From: Hsuehochloa calcarea
Lineage: Eukaryota; Streptophyta; Magnoliopsida; Poales; Poaceae
Direction of reading: 5' to 3'
Assembly: GCA_036346395.1 (NCBI GenBank)
Contig: CM070598.1
Coordinates: 3,269,517-3,333,516 of the forward strand
Length of the DNA stretch: 64,000 bases
Below the pieces are notes generated by a model, which was not told the DNA's origin, did not search any database, and saw only the letters and a list, made by a program, of their open reading frames with translations. Below are positions 1 through 11,005 of the stretch, piece after piece. A program made the translations under genes and the position numbers. Position 1 is the stretch's first letter. Every line of letters begins with the position of its first letter.

Positions 1-1554
1 ATACGAGCAGCGCAGCAACCAACACAGTATCTGCTTCCCTGCAGATTCCATCTAGTTTCAGTAAATAACTCTCCGAGAGCTGCAGTAACAAAAACTTGGT
101 ATTAACAACTTTGTTTGAGAGAGCTACACTGCACATAGATCATTTGCCTAGCAATAGGCTAACAAGTTTAAACAGGAAAGTAGGGAACTCTACTAGCACC
201 TATGCTAACAAAAGCATGGGAAGAAATAAAACAGTAGTGCTGCTAACATAAGAGACCAAAGCTATGAACATAGGCAGATTACAAAAAAAAAGAAGTAAAG
301 GTGTCACATTCGCTTCTGCCTGATAAGTCCTTAGTTGCAGGCACAGCCAAATACACACATAGGAACCACATCACATTCCTAACCTATGTACCCCAGCAGT
401 TGGTCAATCATTAAGAAAACACATTGAACAATATTTGAATTTAATACTAATAGCCTAATATAGAAGCCTGTAAAAAAATTGGCATTACATGTATAGTGCA
501 TTCAACGTTTGCTGCAAAATAAAATTTGTGTAATTATATGAGTGGGGAGATTTCACTTGTGATAATCCTCTGTCAGCCACCATATTATAAAAATCCATCT
601 AGGCAGTCAACTTACATATCTGCATAAGTAGAAGAAGTCTTCATACTACTTCTCCTTAAGTTTTTACTTTAAGAATACGGGCTGGATAAGAATTAAGTGG
701 ATGCATATAAACATGACAGGGCAATTTAATGGCTTGGCCCAATGCTATATGCTTGTCTGACAAAAAGCATTAAAGCAGCACATGTCTACTTAATGTCCAT
801 ACAAGCATATAACTACCGACTAACAACCGATGCAAGGGCAAGAAGATTGGAATTTTTCAAAAGCAAAAAAGGTGGCGATACATGAAAACTAAATACAGTA
901 GCACATAAAGATGAAGCCTGCACAAAAGAGAATAGATTACAACATGCCATTAACCCCAAAGCTACCAAGTACTCATCAGAAACATTGCATCTAAATTGCA
1001 TCAATAAGAATCATTCGTACATAATAATCATGATTCACGGTCCACCTTTGCAAGAGCAATTGAACATGCTGTTGAATAAAGCATAAACCAAATAAACAAC
1101 TTAAAATTTTACAGCTTCAGAGATATAGAATGTATAAACTAATTAAAGAACCAACCAATGATGGCAAAACTACTACAATATTTAATATCAGGTGGCCATA
1201 CAATATCTTGTTCTTAGATATGCAGCGGGCATTTCCAGCGGCCATCCACCATGATCCACAGGTTTCAGTGGAGCTTTAATCATTCATGGCCCAGAGAGAT
1301 TCACTTCTTTCTCAAAGTACAACCTTTGTGAAAGAAATAGACAAATATCTACTATCAATTATGAATATCTGCTGCACTACCCTGACACTATAAAGCTCCT
1401 AATTATCATTTCCTTGATTTTAATCTCTCCCCATCTTTTTGTTTCACAGAAAGCATAAGTATCCATTCAGCAAAAGCTCTAATTACATAGAAAAGCACTA
1501 GCAAAATAATCACTGCTCGCACAATCTATCCTAAAAGTGTATCAAAGCACACAC
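1..1554 (-). other. AXR1 intron 3, running off the window
   Basis: This AT-rich stretch follows the splice donor of AXR1 exon 3 on the minus strand. I looked for the next conserved AXR1 block, the segment after the 'FFSQFTVVIATQ' motif, and did not find it. The simplest reading is an intron of at least 1.5 kb with the remaining exons to the left of the window. A truncated gene is the alternative. No other gene is visible here. Confidence 0.5.
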
Positions 1555-3199
1555 CTGAGTAGCAATGACAACAGTGAATTGGGAAAAGAAGGAAGCATTT
1601 GTGTCTATCAGAGTCACTGGAGACTCCTCAACAAACTTGGCTTTCACAGCATCATTCAGCTCTTGCAAGAAAGAACATATAGATTTTGCTCTTGATTGCC
1701 CCAAGCATCCCTCATCCACTGAGCGTAAATATAGAGTACTCAGAATACGGGTTTCATCACATTTAGGAAAATGAATCTAAGAGTAACAGAAACAGGTGGA
1801 AAGCACAGAAATTACACAAAAAATTATTTCCCAAGTCAGATGGTTCGACTTTGGAACCATCAACAACAGTAACACTCCCTATTCCTCCAAGCACAAGATT
1901 CTTCAGCGCTTCAGTTCCGGTAGGGCCACAGTTAAGCAAGCATATGCTAGCCTTCTCCAGTGCTGCCTGTCCTTGATCACCCCATATCCTGTACTTTGTA
2001 GTCAACAAACAGCAGGTAGCTTTTAATATCTGGATATGCTTCTCCTTAGATTGTGTAGGGAGTAAGATAAGCAGAAAATAATAAGCATATATAAGACATT
2101 ATTGGGAAATATGAAGGCTAAATAATAAAATGCGTATTATCTTAATTTAAAGCAATGCCTGTGTCGTGAACTGCCATTTTGGTACAATCTAATGAGCACT
2201 GCATGGAAGAATTTTGGAACAAAGAGCCAGACAATTTTGTTGTTGTCCTGATTTCATGGATAAGTAGGTTTGGATGATGCTAAATTGCTGGTTGTAAATA
2301 GCTTAATTCCAAAGTCATGCTTACTCCCAGACCATTTTTTCAAGGATGAGATGGCATGATGCCAGATCAATCAAAGTGCCAAAGCATGCAGATTAAACAT
2401 GGGGGGCAGGCTAAAGGTAACAGCTGTGATGGCAACCAGAAATCATCTGCTTCGGCAAAGTCCATCCGGCGTAGTGATGTACCACGCTAAGGGTTAGTCA
2501 TCTTAGCTTTGCAGGGAAATGGGTTATAATATTCACACCGACCAAAAGTGCTGTCCAGAATAGCTACAGATGAACGGACAGTTAATATGGGCGGCCTGTA
2601 GTTTATGCAACGGAACTAGAACTACACATGTCCACGGCAACTTAATGTTCTCAGCTAAAATCACCGAGCTACAACTTTCATCAGAGAAGTCGTAGATTAC
2701 CAACGCCCACTTAAGCGCATCACCTAAAAACCATAGCAAAATCCACTAGGGCCTAAGAGAGTAGCCAAACAATCACTCGATCAGTACCCAACAACGTACA
2801 AGTAACCCAAAAAGCATATCGGTTCCCAAGCTCCAATGCAAGGCCTGCGGTGTTCGAATCTCAAACCTCAGCAGCCTCGTAGCAATAACACAAACAGGAG
2901 CCACCCGTTAAGAGATAATTCCTCCAAACTTTAGACCACCCGTAAGCCGAATCACAACAGGAGCCTAAACCCTATATTGGACAGCGCATCAACTTGAACC
3001 CCGAAGTCTCATCGCACGAACCGAGTTTCACCGCGGCAGAACCCAAAAACCTAGGATCGATGCCAAGCGCCCGGAATCTACCCACAATCACGCGGGGATG
3101 GAAGCGAGCGAGGGAGGGAGAGCGCAGGCGAGCGACGACGGGTTACCTGAGCTGGCGATCGTACTTGGTCTTGGGCTCAGCGACTGCGGCGGTGGCCAT
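1555..3199 (-). CDS. AXR1: NEDD8-activating enzyme E1 regulatory subunit, AXR1-type (5' part)
   Basis: Three exons are readable: 3147-3199, 1816-1988 and 1555-1718. They join in phase (53, 173 and 164 nt; 130 codons) with GT-AG junctions. The product starts MATAAVAEPKTKYDRQLR and continues with IWGDQGQAALEKA, then the ThiF-like segment around NCGPTGTEALKNL and VTVVDGSKVEPSDLGNNF. Exon 3 carries CLGQSRAKS, FLQELNDAVKAKFVEESP and FFSQFTVV. This run of motifs is diagnostic of AXR1/NAE1, which pairs with ECR1 to adenylate NEDD8 and feed the RCE1-cullin pathway needed for auxin and other SCF signalling. AXR1 proteins are about 540 residues, so only the first quarter is present. The exon 2 donor is best placed after TTTTTTGT (GTAATT follows), since the GT two bases earlier breaks the frame. 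No stop or frameshift is seen. Confidence 0.93.
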
Positions 3200-4893
3200 G
3201 GCTGCGGAGCGGAGGGGAGGTGCCCGTGCGCTCTCTTCTCCGAGTGGTGGGGTGATTTTGCTTCGCCTTCTCCTCTCCGGCCGAGGAATAAAGCGGAGCG
3301 AGAGGAAGTGCCGAAGCCGAAGTGGAACAAGGCGAAGGGTATAATTCACTTTCCGTACTATGCCCATTCTTTCGGCCCAATATAACATGATGAAACTATC
3401 TGGGCAGGCCCAGTTTGGCCCGCTGTGACAAAGCAAATTGCTGCCTCCTTTGCCGCGATGGCAGCTGACCAGTTGCTGGACAGCTTCAAGAACATAATCA
3501 GTTACTACATGATAATCGTTGTCCCCACTCATAAATAATAAACGGTAGATAAAAATATAGTCCCATAAACCTGTGTACAATGAGAGTTTCTTGCCCCTTT
3601 ATACAAAAAGGAGGAATTCTTCCTTCATGCATGGATAATCAATATAAGACTAAACTAACTAGCGGGCCTTATGGTCCGATAGCTCTCTTTAATAGGCATT
3701 GTTTATATAAAGTGTCCACATATACTCCGGTCTTAGAAACGTACCGATATATACGACGTGAGCTTACTTGTTTGGCTAAAAATGATAGGAGAAGATGGGC
3801 GACGAGGAAGGTTCGTTAGTTGTCGGAGAAGCAGGCAGGGAAGATGCACTAGCTCTAGCTGTCCCAGAAAGCACACCGCATTAGTGTTGTTAAAGATGCT
3901 TTGCAGAATAGAAGTATATAACTGGGGGCTCTGGCCTGGTTGGTGCCAGGTAATTAAGGAGAAGTCACCGGCCACACTGCAATCTAACTATATAATGTCA
4001 TGGATTACGTCAGATCGGATTAATCATTAATGTGCTATTCTTCCAATTAATTAGCATTTCCCAAGTTGGGGCAGCGAGCTGTTCGTAAACAACTCGTTGA
4101 TCTTGGATTTCCGGGCTTGTTAGTTAATTATGTCCGTCCAAAGTCAGATGAGATTTTCAATTCGGAAATTAGCGAGTCAAAGGATAGAGATAACCACCTC
4201 GACCGGGCAAGAATAAGTTCAGCTGACTTTTTTTTTCTTCATTACAACGGATGGCCTCACCCATCTTTTATTCAAACGGATAACGTTACAAATTTACAAA
4301 GTACTCGATCGAGACTAGCAGGTTTATTCAAATAGCACTACATAAGCATGAGAGATTACGTAATTCGGAAGTCTAGTGCTCACTTTTTATCCAGTGTTAC
4401 CACGAATTATATATGCTAGCTCAGATGTAACACTAGAATAGCTATCAATACACGCGTGGGTATGGGAGTAACATTATATCATTCTATGGGCGCCTAGCCA
4501 GTATTCTCGTAATTTTTTTAAAGAACATGCAAAAGGAGTGTCTATTTCATCAATAAAGAAGGCAGCAAAAATAGCTCAGAGCGGGCAAGTTTAACAAAAA
4601 CAACTTAATTACACGGTATGAAAATGCTCCAAACACTTACTCCTACGAGAGTCCAAGCGCTACCTTCTTCCTTTATCGTTGTAACCAGGTCTATGTCCTG
4701 TTCTAGAATATTATGTTATTCTCGTATTTAAAATCTCATCATTGCAATCAAAAGACCCGGTTACTCCAAAGTCTACTCCCCACATATTAATACTATGTGG
4801 ATACAAGTCAACTACTGCTAAGTCGAACCTCCCTCTAGGAAGCTCAAACAAGAAACAACACTCTCGGTCGTAAGTCTCATTCTCAAGCACTCC
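3200..4893. other. Intergenic region between AXR1 and the zinc-finger gene
   Basis: This region holds the AXR1 5' flank, which is GC-rich up to about 3330, and one copy of a dispersed repeat at 3357-3559. After that comes AT-rich sequence with no credible coding exon. Open frames here are short and lack conserved motifs. It should include the promoters of the two divergently placed genes. Confidence 0.6.
3357..3559. repeat. Dispersed repeat, copy 1 (upstream of AXR1)
   Basis: About 200 bp match 9624-9852 in the same orientation. The block runs from 'actatgcccattctttcggc' through a stretch containing 'gccgcgatggcagctgacca' and ends near 'ataaataataaac'. Copy 2 carries an extra piece of about 35 bp near its end. 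Both copies lie just upstream of the start codon of a minus-strand gene. I see no clear terminal inverted repeats or target duplication, so the class is unknown. Confidence 0.8.
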
Positions 4894-4900
4894 TATAAAT
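4894..4900 (+). promoter_or_regulatory. TATA box of the zinc-finger gene
   Basis: TATAAAT lies 90 bp upstream of the ATG at 4984, a normal spacing for a plant gene with a 5' UTR of roughly 55-60 nt. No other ATG intervenes, which supports 4984 as the start. Confidence 0.7.
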
Positions 4901-4983
4901 AGCTTAAAAACCTATCACAAACTCACGCATATACACATACACCAGCTTTGCACATTTCGATCGCCGTCACGTCTCAAGGCACG

Positions 4984-5472
4984 ATGATGAGGCTAACGTT
5001 TGGACAAGAAGCGCCGGAGCTGGACAGCGCCATGATAGCCGAGGAAGTCATGCTGCTGCTCGCGCGGAGCGGCCGCGTCGCCGAGGCCGGCTACGGCTAC
5101 GGCGAGCCGCGCGTCTTCGAGTGCAAGACGTGCAAGCGCCGGTTCCCGTCGTTCCAGGCGCTCGGCGGGCACCGCGCGAGCCACAAGCGGCCGCGGGGTG
5201 GCGCCGACACGCCCGCGCAGCCCGTGAAGACCCCACGCGCGCACGGGTGCGCGGTGTGCGGCGTCGAGTTCGCGCTCGGGCAGGCGCTGGGGGGCCACAT
5301 GAGGCGCCACCGCGCCGCCGGAGCCGAGGCCGAGGGCCGCGGGCCGGCCGAGCGGAAGACTGACGAGGCAAAGGGCCTGCTGGGCTTGGACCTGAACACT
5401 GCTCCCTCCGAGGACAGCACAGGCCTTGGCCATATGGGCCCGAATCAAGGATTGGTGGGCTGCCTGCAATAG
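4984..5472 (+). CDS. Two-finger C2H2 (ZAT-type) zinc-finger protein with EAR motif
   Basis: This is a single-exon gene of 162 residues. Two plant-specific fingers are visible, each with the QALGGH core: C47-x2-C50 to H63-x3-H67, and C89-x2-C92 to H105-x3-H109. The C-terminal part has LDLNTAP (about 135-141), a DLN-type EAR repression motif. The combination is typical of small ZAT/C1-2i proteins, nuclear repressors usually involved in stress or developmental responses. The QALGGH helices contact DNA and EAR recruits TOPLESS-type corepressors. The reading frame is open upstream to about 4948, but without an ATG, so 4984 (immediately followed by a second ATG) is the best start. GC content is very high, as for many intronless grass genes. 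The exact orthologue cannot be named from the sequence, and the target genes are unknown. Confidence 0.93.
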   Translation: MMRLTFGQEAPELDSAMIAEEVMLLLARSGRVAEAGYGYGEPRVFECKTCKRRFPSFQALGGHRASHKRPRGGADTPAQPVKTPRAHGCAVCGVEFALGQALGGHMRRHRAAGAEAEGRGPAERKTDEAKGLLGLDLNTAPSEDSTGLGHMGPNQGLVGCLQ

Positions 5473-6206
5473 CCTACTGCTATCTAGCCGAGGATCTGGG
5501 GTTTCTTTTCTTTTTTCCCCCTTTTTTTGTTTCTGGTTTGGGTCTGTAATTCGGAAGTTCTTCAGAATTTCATATACAACACGATTTGTATAGAGACTTG
5601 TACAACGTTTTCTTCAGGATACTGTATGTAACTGAATTTCAGTTCTTTGTACATGTATTATGCAAGAAACTAAATATGTATGATAAATGACAAATACATT
5701 CCGGGAAGAACTCACTGATCCAGTGATTATTGCGCAGTGCTTTCATGAGTCATGTCGAAGACAAAAGAGGAACACAAAATTCATACAGCTGATGGACATG
5801 CGCCTACCAGTTTTGTTGATTATGTTATAGGTAGCCAAGCCCGTTTCTTCTCCGAGTGACGTAACCGGTAATCCAGTGTTGCAAGTAAAGGCTCCGGTTG
5901 AACACTGAACAAACGCAATAAACTAAAAAGAGTGCACAATTTGATGATATCCTTCTCATCGGTAGTCTGGTAGACTCCACAACATCAACGAAACCACCCA
6001 GCTGTGTATGCGCTTATCATTATCAAGAGCAGAGCGTAGTTTCCACCAATATTGCAAGTAATTGTTCCGACTTGACACCCATTTGTCCAAATCCCAACAA
6101 TTGCAATAACTTAAATAACGCACAAAGAGAGTATCTGACAAAGAATGAAATGATAAAAATTACAAGCACCGTATCACCACTATCTTATCCTTGTAGTGAG
6201 AACCGT
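5473..6206. other. Convergent 3' flanks of the zinc-finger and RABE1 genes
   Basis: This region holds the 3' UTR of the zinc-finger gene, with T-rich sequence just after the stop, and the 3' flank of the convergent RABE1 gene. No coding exon is recognised. Confidence 0.6.
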
Positions 6207-9055
6207 TCAAGAGCCGCAGCAAGTCGATTTCTGTGTCGTTGCTGCGTCGGCTTCCCCCTCTGGCTTGATCTTGATAGTTCGATCCTGAGACCAAGGGTAT
6301 GAAGCTAAGGTGCTATGCCAAAAGAAAGTGCCAAAATGTCGAATATATAAAATGTGTTGCATGTACCTCAGGCCTGGAATCAGCCTCTGTGAGTCTCTGT
6401 TTGATATCTCTTGCTACAGAAAAGAAAACCTGCTCAACATTCAGGTTTGTCTTGGCACTCTGCAGGAATAATAATATATCAAAAATATGAATGAACAACA
6501 AATGCAAAGCAGCAAAGGTATGGACACCAATGCTAAGAAAAAAATGCCACATTAAGCAACATTAAATTTCACTCTTATGCTACAATGAAGGAATGCCATA
6601 ACAGATGTTGTGACTTCTCGCTAACCGTTTCAAAGAACTTGATCCCATATTCATCAGCAAGCGCTTGCCCCTTTGAAGTGGGAACGGCCTGCATGAGAGC
6701 AATTGAGCATATAAGAGAGCTAAGAGGTATTCCAAACATACAGTTTGAGAAATCGATTGAGAATTATTATTAGTATATAATGTTGAAAATGTTTTCTGTT
6801 TTGTTTGCACTTTGACATGACATATAGATATCCAGATGACCATGCTAGATGTATCAGTAACATCTGCAGAACTTGAATCTAATGCACTCAAGATCTGTTT
6901 TCTGTATTGCATATGGAAGTAAGTAACCAATCCAGAACAAACATGTGTAGAAATAAGTCAGAACAGCAGAGTATACTCTTTTGCTTTCATCCATATCAGC
7001 TTTGTTCCCCACCAAAATTTTGTTCACGTTATCGGAAGCATGTTGTTCAATGTTTCTGATCCAATTTCTTATGTCTGCGAGTCGGTAACAATGGAAAGAA
7101 TAAGATTTGGAAGCTGAAGTGCCATATCAAAAGAACATCTGAAGCATAGGGGTTAATACTATTGAATGATGACTCATCGGTGACATCATAAACAAGTAAA
7201 ATGCCCATTGCTCCCCTGTAGTAGGCTGCAAAGAAGAACTGCACATTTCACAAACTTCATCCACACAATTACTAGAAGCAAGCCGACTTTGCTCAAAGTA
7301 AACAAGCATACCAGTTGTAATAGTTCGAAAACGTTCTTGGCCTGCAGTATCCCAGATTTGCAATTTAATCCGCTTGCCATCCAACTCAACAGTCCTTATC
7401 TTGAAGTCAATACTATTAAAAGAATCCAATGGGCAAGATTTATAAGTTCACACAAGCATTCACATGTAAAAAAATAATTAGTCAACCAGATAGATAATTT
7501 TGTGATTTTTACAGTACATACCCAATAGTGGTAATGAAGCTAGTGGTGAAGGAGCCATCTGAGAACCGTAAGAGGAGACAACTTTTCCCAACACCTATAT
7601 AAGTACATAAACTTTGTAAATAGAACAATTGTGCTAGTAAAAATGAAACAATATACAAATAACTAGTCCGTGCCACAACAATCAAAAACAAGAAATCCAA
7701 CAAATATATCAACTGGGAATGCTCATAGAAGCTGAAAAACCGACTGAAGAAACAACTTCATTATGAGGTCAAGTCTTCTCTAGGTACACACAGTCGGAGA
7801 AATGCTATGTAAAGCTACATAGCAGTTATAACAACTTCATTATGAGGTCAAGTCTTCTCTAGGTACACACAGTCGGAGAAATGCTATGTAAAGCTACATA
7901 GCAGTTATCCGTTTCTTAATGTTAAAGTAATAAATACTGGTAAGTCCAGACAAACACAGATAAAGCTAGTCGTTTAGTTAACTCTGATTCAACAGCTGCA
8001 GGTAAGGGGATAGAAGATGAAATTTATTCTCCAACCCTGGGATATTTACTTAAGATTGAGAATGAACAAAGTTGCCATATATTGGAAATACAAAACAAGG
8101 CATGATATCACAAAGCATTCAATCATCCTTAATGTGGTACCTTTTATTTGCACCTTGAAATTTTTTGTGAAGTTCATATCGTGAAAGTGTTTGGAGGCTA
8201 AAATTATCTTAGCACATCTGGAGACCAACAGCTCCCTAATCTCAAACAAACCACAAACTTTGATCTTGGATTGCCTCAATGTCAATGCTCTATCTTTGAT
8301 GCATAATCAACTAATCTTAACTAAAGCACAGCAGTTAAATTATCAATTTGACACATGAAGTCAGTAAATAATTACAGTGTTGAATTGTTAACTACCAAAG
8401 CCACGTGGGCTAAACCATCAAAACAAAATAAGTTCACAACCCACTGAATTGAACAAACACAGAGAGATGCAAAGAGTTAGTCTCCAATTGCAAATTCTAG
8501 CTTAACTGCGCAAGTGCTGAAACAAAAATTGTAGTCTTGCCAGTGCTCTTGGAATGAACACCCCCAAAACGCCCAAAAGTTAATTGGGACGGCCACTTTC
8601 AACAACAGTTGATTGTTAACAAGATCTTGTTCCTGACTCCATGTGGAGATCAATCTAACTACACCCTCACTTTAATTCCCGCATCAGTTCTGTAACTTTA
8701 CCACGATTACTTGTATATTGGAAGCAGGAACAGAACCGCTCTCACAGAGTACACACCAATCCAATAATACGCTTACACAAAACGACTTCCCCTATTGCAT
8801 TGAAAGTAGTTAGATTCATTCGCCCATTCACATTCCACACAACCATCTCCACAGACTGATCTAGGCTACCGGATCCCAACCAACAAATCAAATCAAACGA
8901 AGCACCAAACTTGAACCCGAAGCCATCAGATCTCGCGCAGATCGAGACACGACAGGCCAGGGAGAGGGGGCAGGCAACTCACCGCTGTCGCCGATGAGGA
9001 GGAGCTTGATGAGGTAGTCGTAGTCGGCTCGAGCCCTAGCCGGTGGCGCCGCCAT
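6207..9055 (-). CDS. RABE1: Rab GTPase, RABE1 (Rab8/Sec4-like), complete
   Basis: Eight exons join perfectly to a 214-residue protein: 8983-9055, 7522-7594, 7312-7412, 7160-7225, 6977-7074, 6626-6688, 6367-6459 and 6207-6284. The hallmarks are the P-loop GDSGVGKS (22-29), effector loop TTIGIDFK (46-53), WDTAGQE (69-75), NKAD (128-131), SAK (159-161) and a C-terminal CCGS with two prenylatable cysteines at 211 and 212. The catalytic Gln of WDTAGQE is present. The effector loop and C-terminus fit plant RABE1, the Rab8/Sec4 group that drives Golgi-to-plasma-membrane vesicle traffic after GDP/GTP exchange and geranylgeranylation. Intron 1 is about 1.4 kb and contains a 79-bp tandem duplication. 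No frame defects are visible and all junctions are GT-AG. Which RABE1 paralogue this is cannot be told. Confidence 0.96.
7752..7909. repeat. 79-bp tandem duplication in RABE1 intron 1
   Basis: Two essentially identical head-to-tail copies of a 79-bp unit begin near 7752 and 7831. Each contains 'ttatgaggtcaagtcttctc' and ends in 'aagctacatagcagttat'. The near-perfect identity indicates a recent event. It lies deep in the intron, away from splice sites. Confidence 0.9.
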
Positions 9056-10545
9056 TGCGCCCTATCTCCCAGGCCCTAACACCACCACCAACAGCAACCA
9101 GATCAGATAAAAAACCGAAGAAGCAAACCAAACCGAAGCGAAACGGGCGACGCAATGGCGAGCCGGACCGGGCAGAGAGAGGATGGCGTCGCGCGCTCCG
9201 ATACGGCGGCGATCGATCGATCGGTCTCTGCTTCGTCTCCCGTCACGAGCAGCGAGCGAAAGCGGTGAGTGGGCGACGCCGGGGAGGTGTTGGGTTGGGT
9301 TGCGATCGGGGCAGGCGAGGGGTGGTGGAATCGGTCCACATGTGGACTTTTTTTTACGGTATAGTCCGTGCATTGTGATAATGGAACTCTAGAGCTCGTA
9401 GAAATAATATTTTCTTTTAACATATAAAATGAATGAAGTAATTTAAAAATAGTGATATATACAGATATCATATTAATACAATATGAGAGAAGAAGAACTT
9501 TGTGTAATAATTTTGATAGATGATAACAAATAATATTTTTCTATAGTTTAGTCATTACATTACATAAATAACTGGCGTATCACCAAACCACACAGATAAA
9601 AACAAATTGCCCATTCCACCCAAACTATGCCCATTCCTTCGGCCGAATATAACATGATGAAACTATCTGGGCTTTGGCCTACTGTGACAAAGCAAATTGC
9701 TGCCTCCTTTGCCGCGATGGCAGCTGACCAGTTGCTGGACAGCTTCAAGAACATAATCAGTTATTGCATGATAATCGTTGTATAATCGATGTTGCGTTTG
9801 TTAACGAACAAAACTCTCAATTCATAAATAATAAACAGTAAATAAGAATATAAATGTGGGTTTTATCAAACACTATATTCTCTAACATGTGTCTATATTA
9901 TTGGTTTGATATCTCTATATCTATGACCTGTTAAATATAGTCATCAACCAATACATATGTTAATATATTCGTATGTGTCTTTATATATTTCCGACTAAGG
10001 AGCGTTTAAAAATAATCATCGTAGAAATACAGAGTTCCACAATCAAGTCACATACTTGATAATAAATATTAACAATATTATTTCAGAAATAAGCTAATAT
10101 ATTATCTAATGTTATGAACATAATAAAATATAATTATCTCTATGATTGACTCTAGAACATATTTCTAACACCCTGGGCGAGGATAAACTCAAATCTTTAT
10201 TAGTTAAGGTAAGATAAGACATGTGTCCATACACGCGTCGATTGGTCATGTGCCCGGCCCATTCGGGCCAGTAGTCTTACAAATCTAATGGGCTAAGCTT
10301 AAAGCATTGGGCTTGATCCTGGGTAATGTGACCATTCATTCCTTTTAGTCGGGCTCGGCTTTTATGCTTGATGGTTGTTCCAAAGTCACTGGCCATGATT
10401 TTCATTATCTGTCAACCTATTTACAACAATTTTAGCTTATTTTCAATCACTTTCTCGGGATATAATTGTCTGTTGTTTTTGTTTAAGATCTGGATAATGA
10501 ATTCACATAGTGAAAACTAAAAAACGTAGAACTGAAAGAAAAAAC
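9056..10545. other. RABE1 upstream region and intergenic DNA
   Basis: GC-rich sequence up to about 9340 is the likely RABE1 promoter and 5' UTR. A second copy of the dispersed repeat follows at 9624-9852, then AT-rich DNA. No coding exon is recognised. Confidence 0.55.
9624..9852. repeat. Dispersed repeat, copy 2 (upstream of RABE1)
   Basis: This copy matches 3357-3559 over nearly its full length, with scattered substitutions and an extra segment of about 35 bp at roughly 9783-9818. It starts about 570 bp upstream of the RABE1 ATG, on the same side as copy 1 relative to AXR1. Confidence 0.8.
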
Positions 10546-11005
10546 CTTGTTTAATAGAGTATTTTTATTTTTTAATCTTTTTTATAAAATATTTTAAAGA
10601 TAATTTATTCTTAACTTTATTTTTAATTCTGACCCCTTTGGTCACGTCATGACCCGTTACGTGATCAAATTGTGTTGTTATGCTACCGACCACGGTGTAA
10701 TCAAACTGTGTTGTCGCGCTATCGACCACTTTAGACACGTCCGTTTTTTTTTGCTAAATCCTATCACGCTAAGTGGAGTGACGTGACATCACTCGTTTGC
10801 CACGCCAAAATCAGTAGCGTGATAACGTATTTTTTGTTATGCCACACATCGTGATGTGATCAAAGAGATCAGAATTGAAAATAAAGTTAAGAAAAAACTT
10901 GTGATGTGATCAAAGAGATCAGAATTGAAAATAAAGTTAAAAAAATTATTTCTAAAATTATTTTACAAAAATATTAAAAAATAAGAAAGCTCTGTTTAAT
11001 ACTCC
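10546..11005. mobile_element. Foldback/MITE-like element with long imperfect inverted arms
   Basis: The left arm (about 10551-10645) is an imperfect inverted match of the right arm (about 10906-11000) over nearly 100 bp. Both are AT-rich and share 'aactttatttt' and 'attttttaat' cores in opposite orientation. The inner edge of the right arm is tandemly duplicated with a 50-bp period (10851-10900 and 10901-10945). The central 200 bp hold several 'gaccac' and 'gtgatca' words and no coding potential. Size, non-coding centre and long inverted arms suit a foldback or MITE-type non-autonomous DNA transposon. Target duplications could not be assigned. Confidence 0.6.

Noticed and set aside
4993..5469. 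158-codon minus-strand open frame antisense to the zinc-finger gene
   Set aside because: It is a codon shadow of the GC-rich zinc-finger coding sequence and has no recognisable motif.
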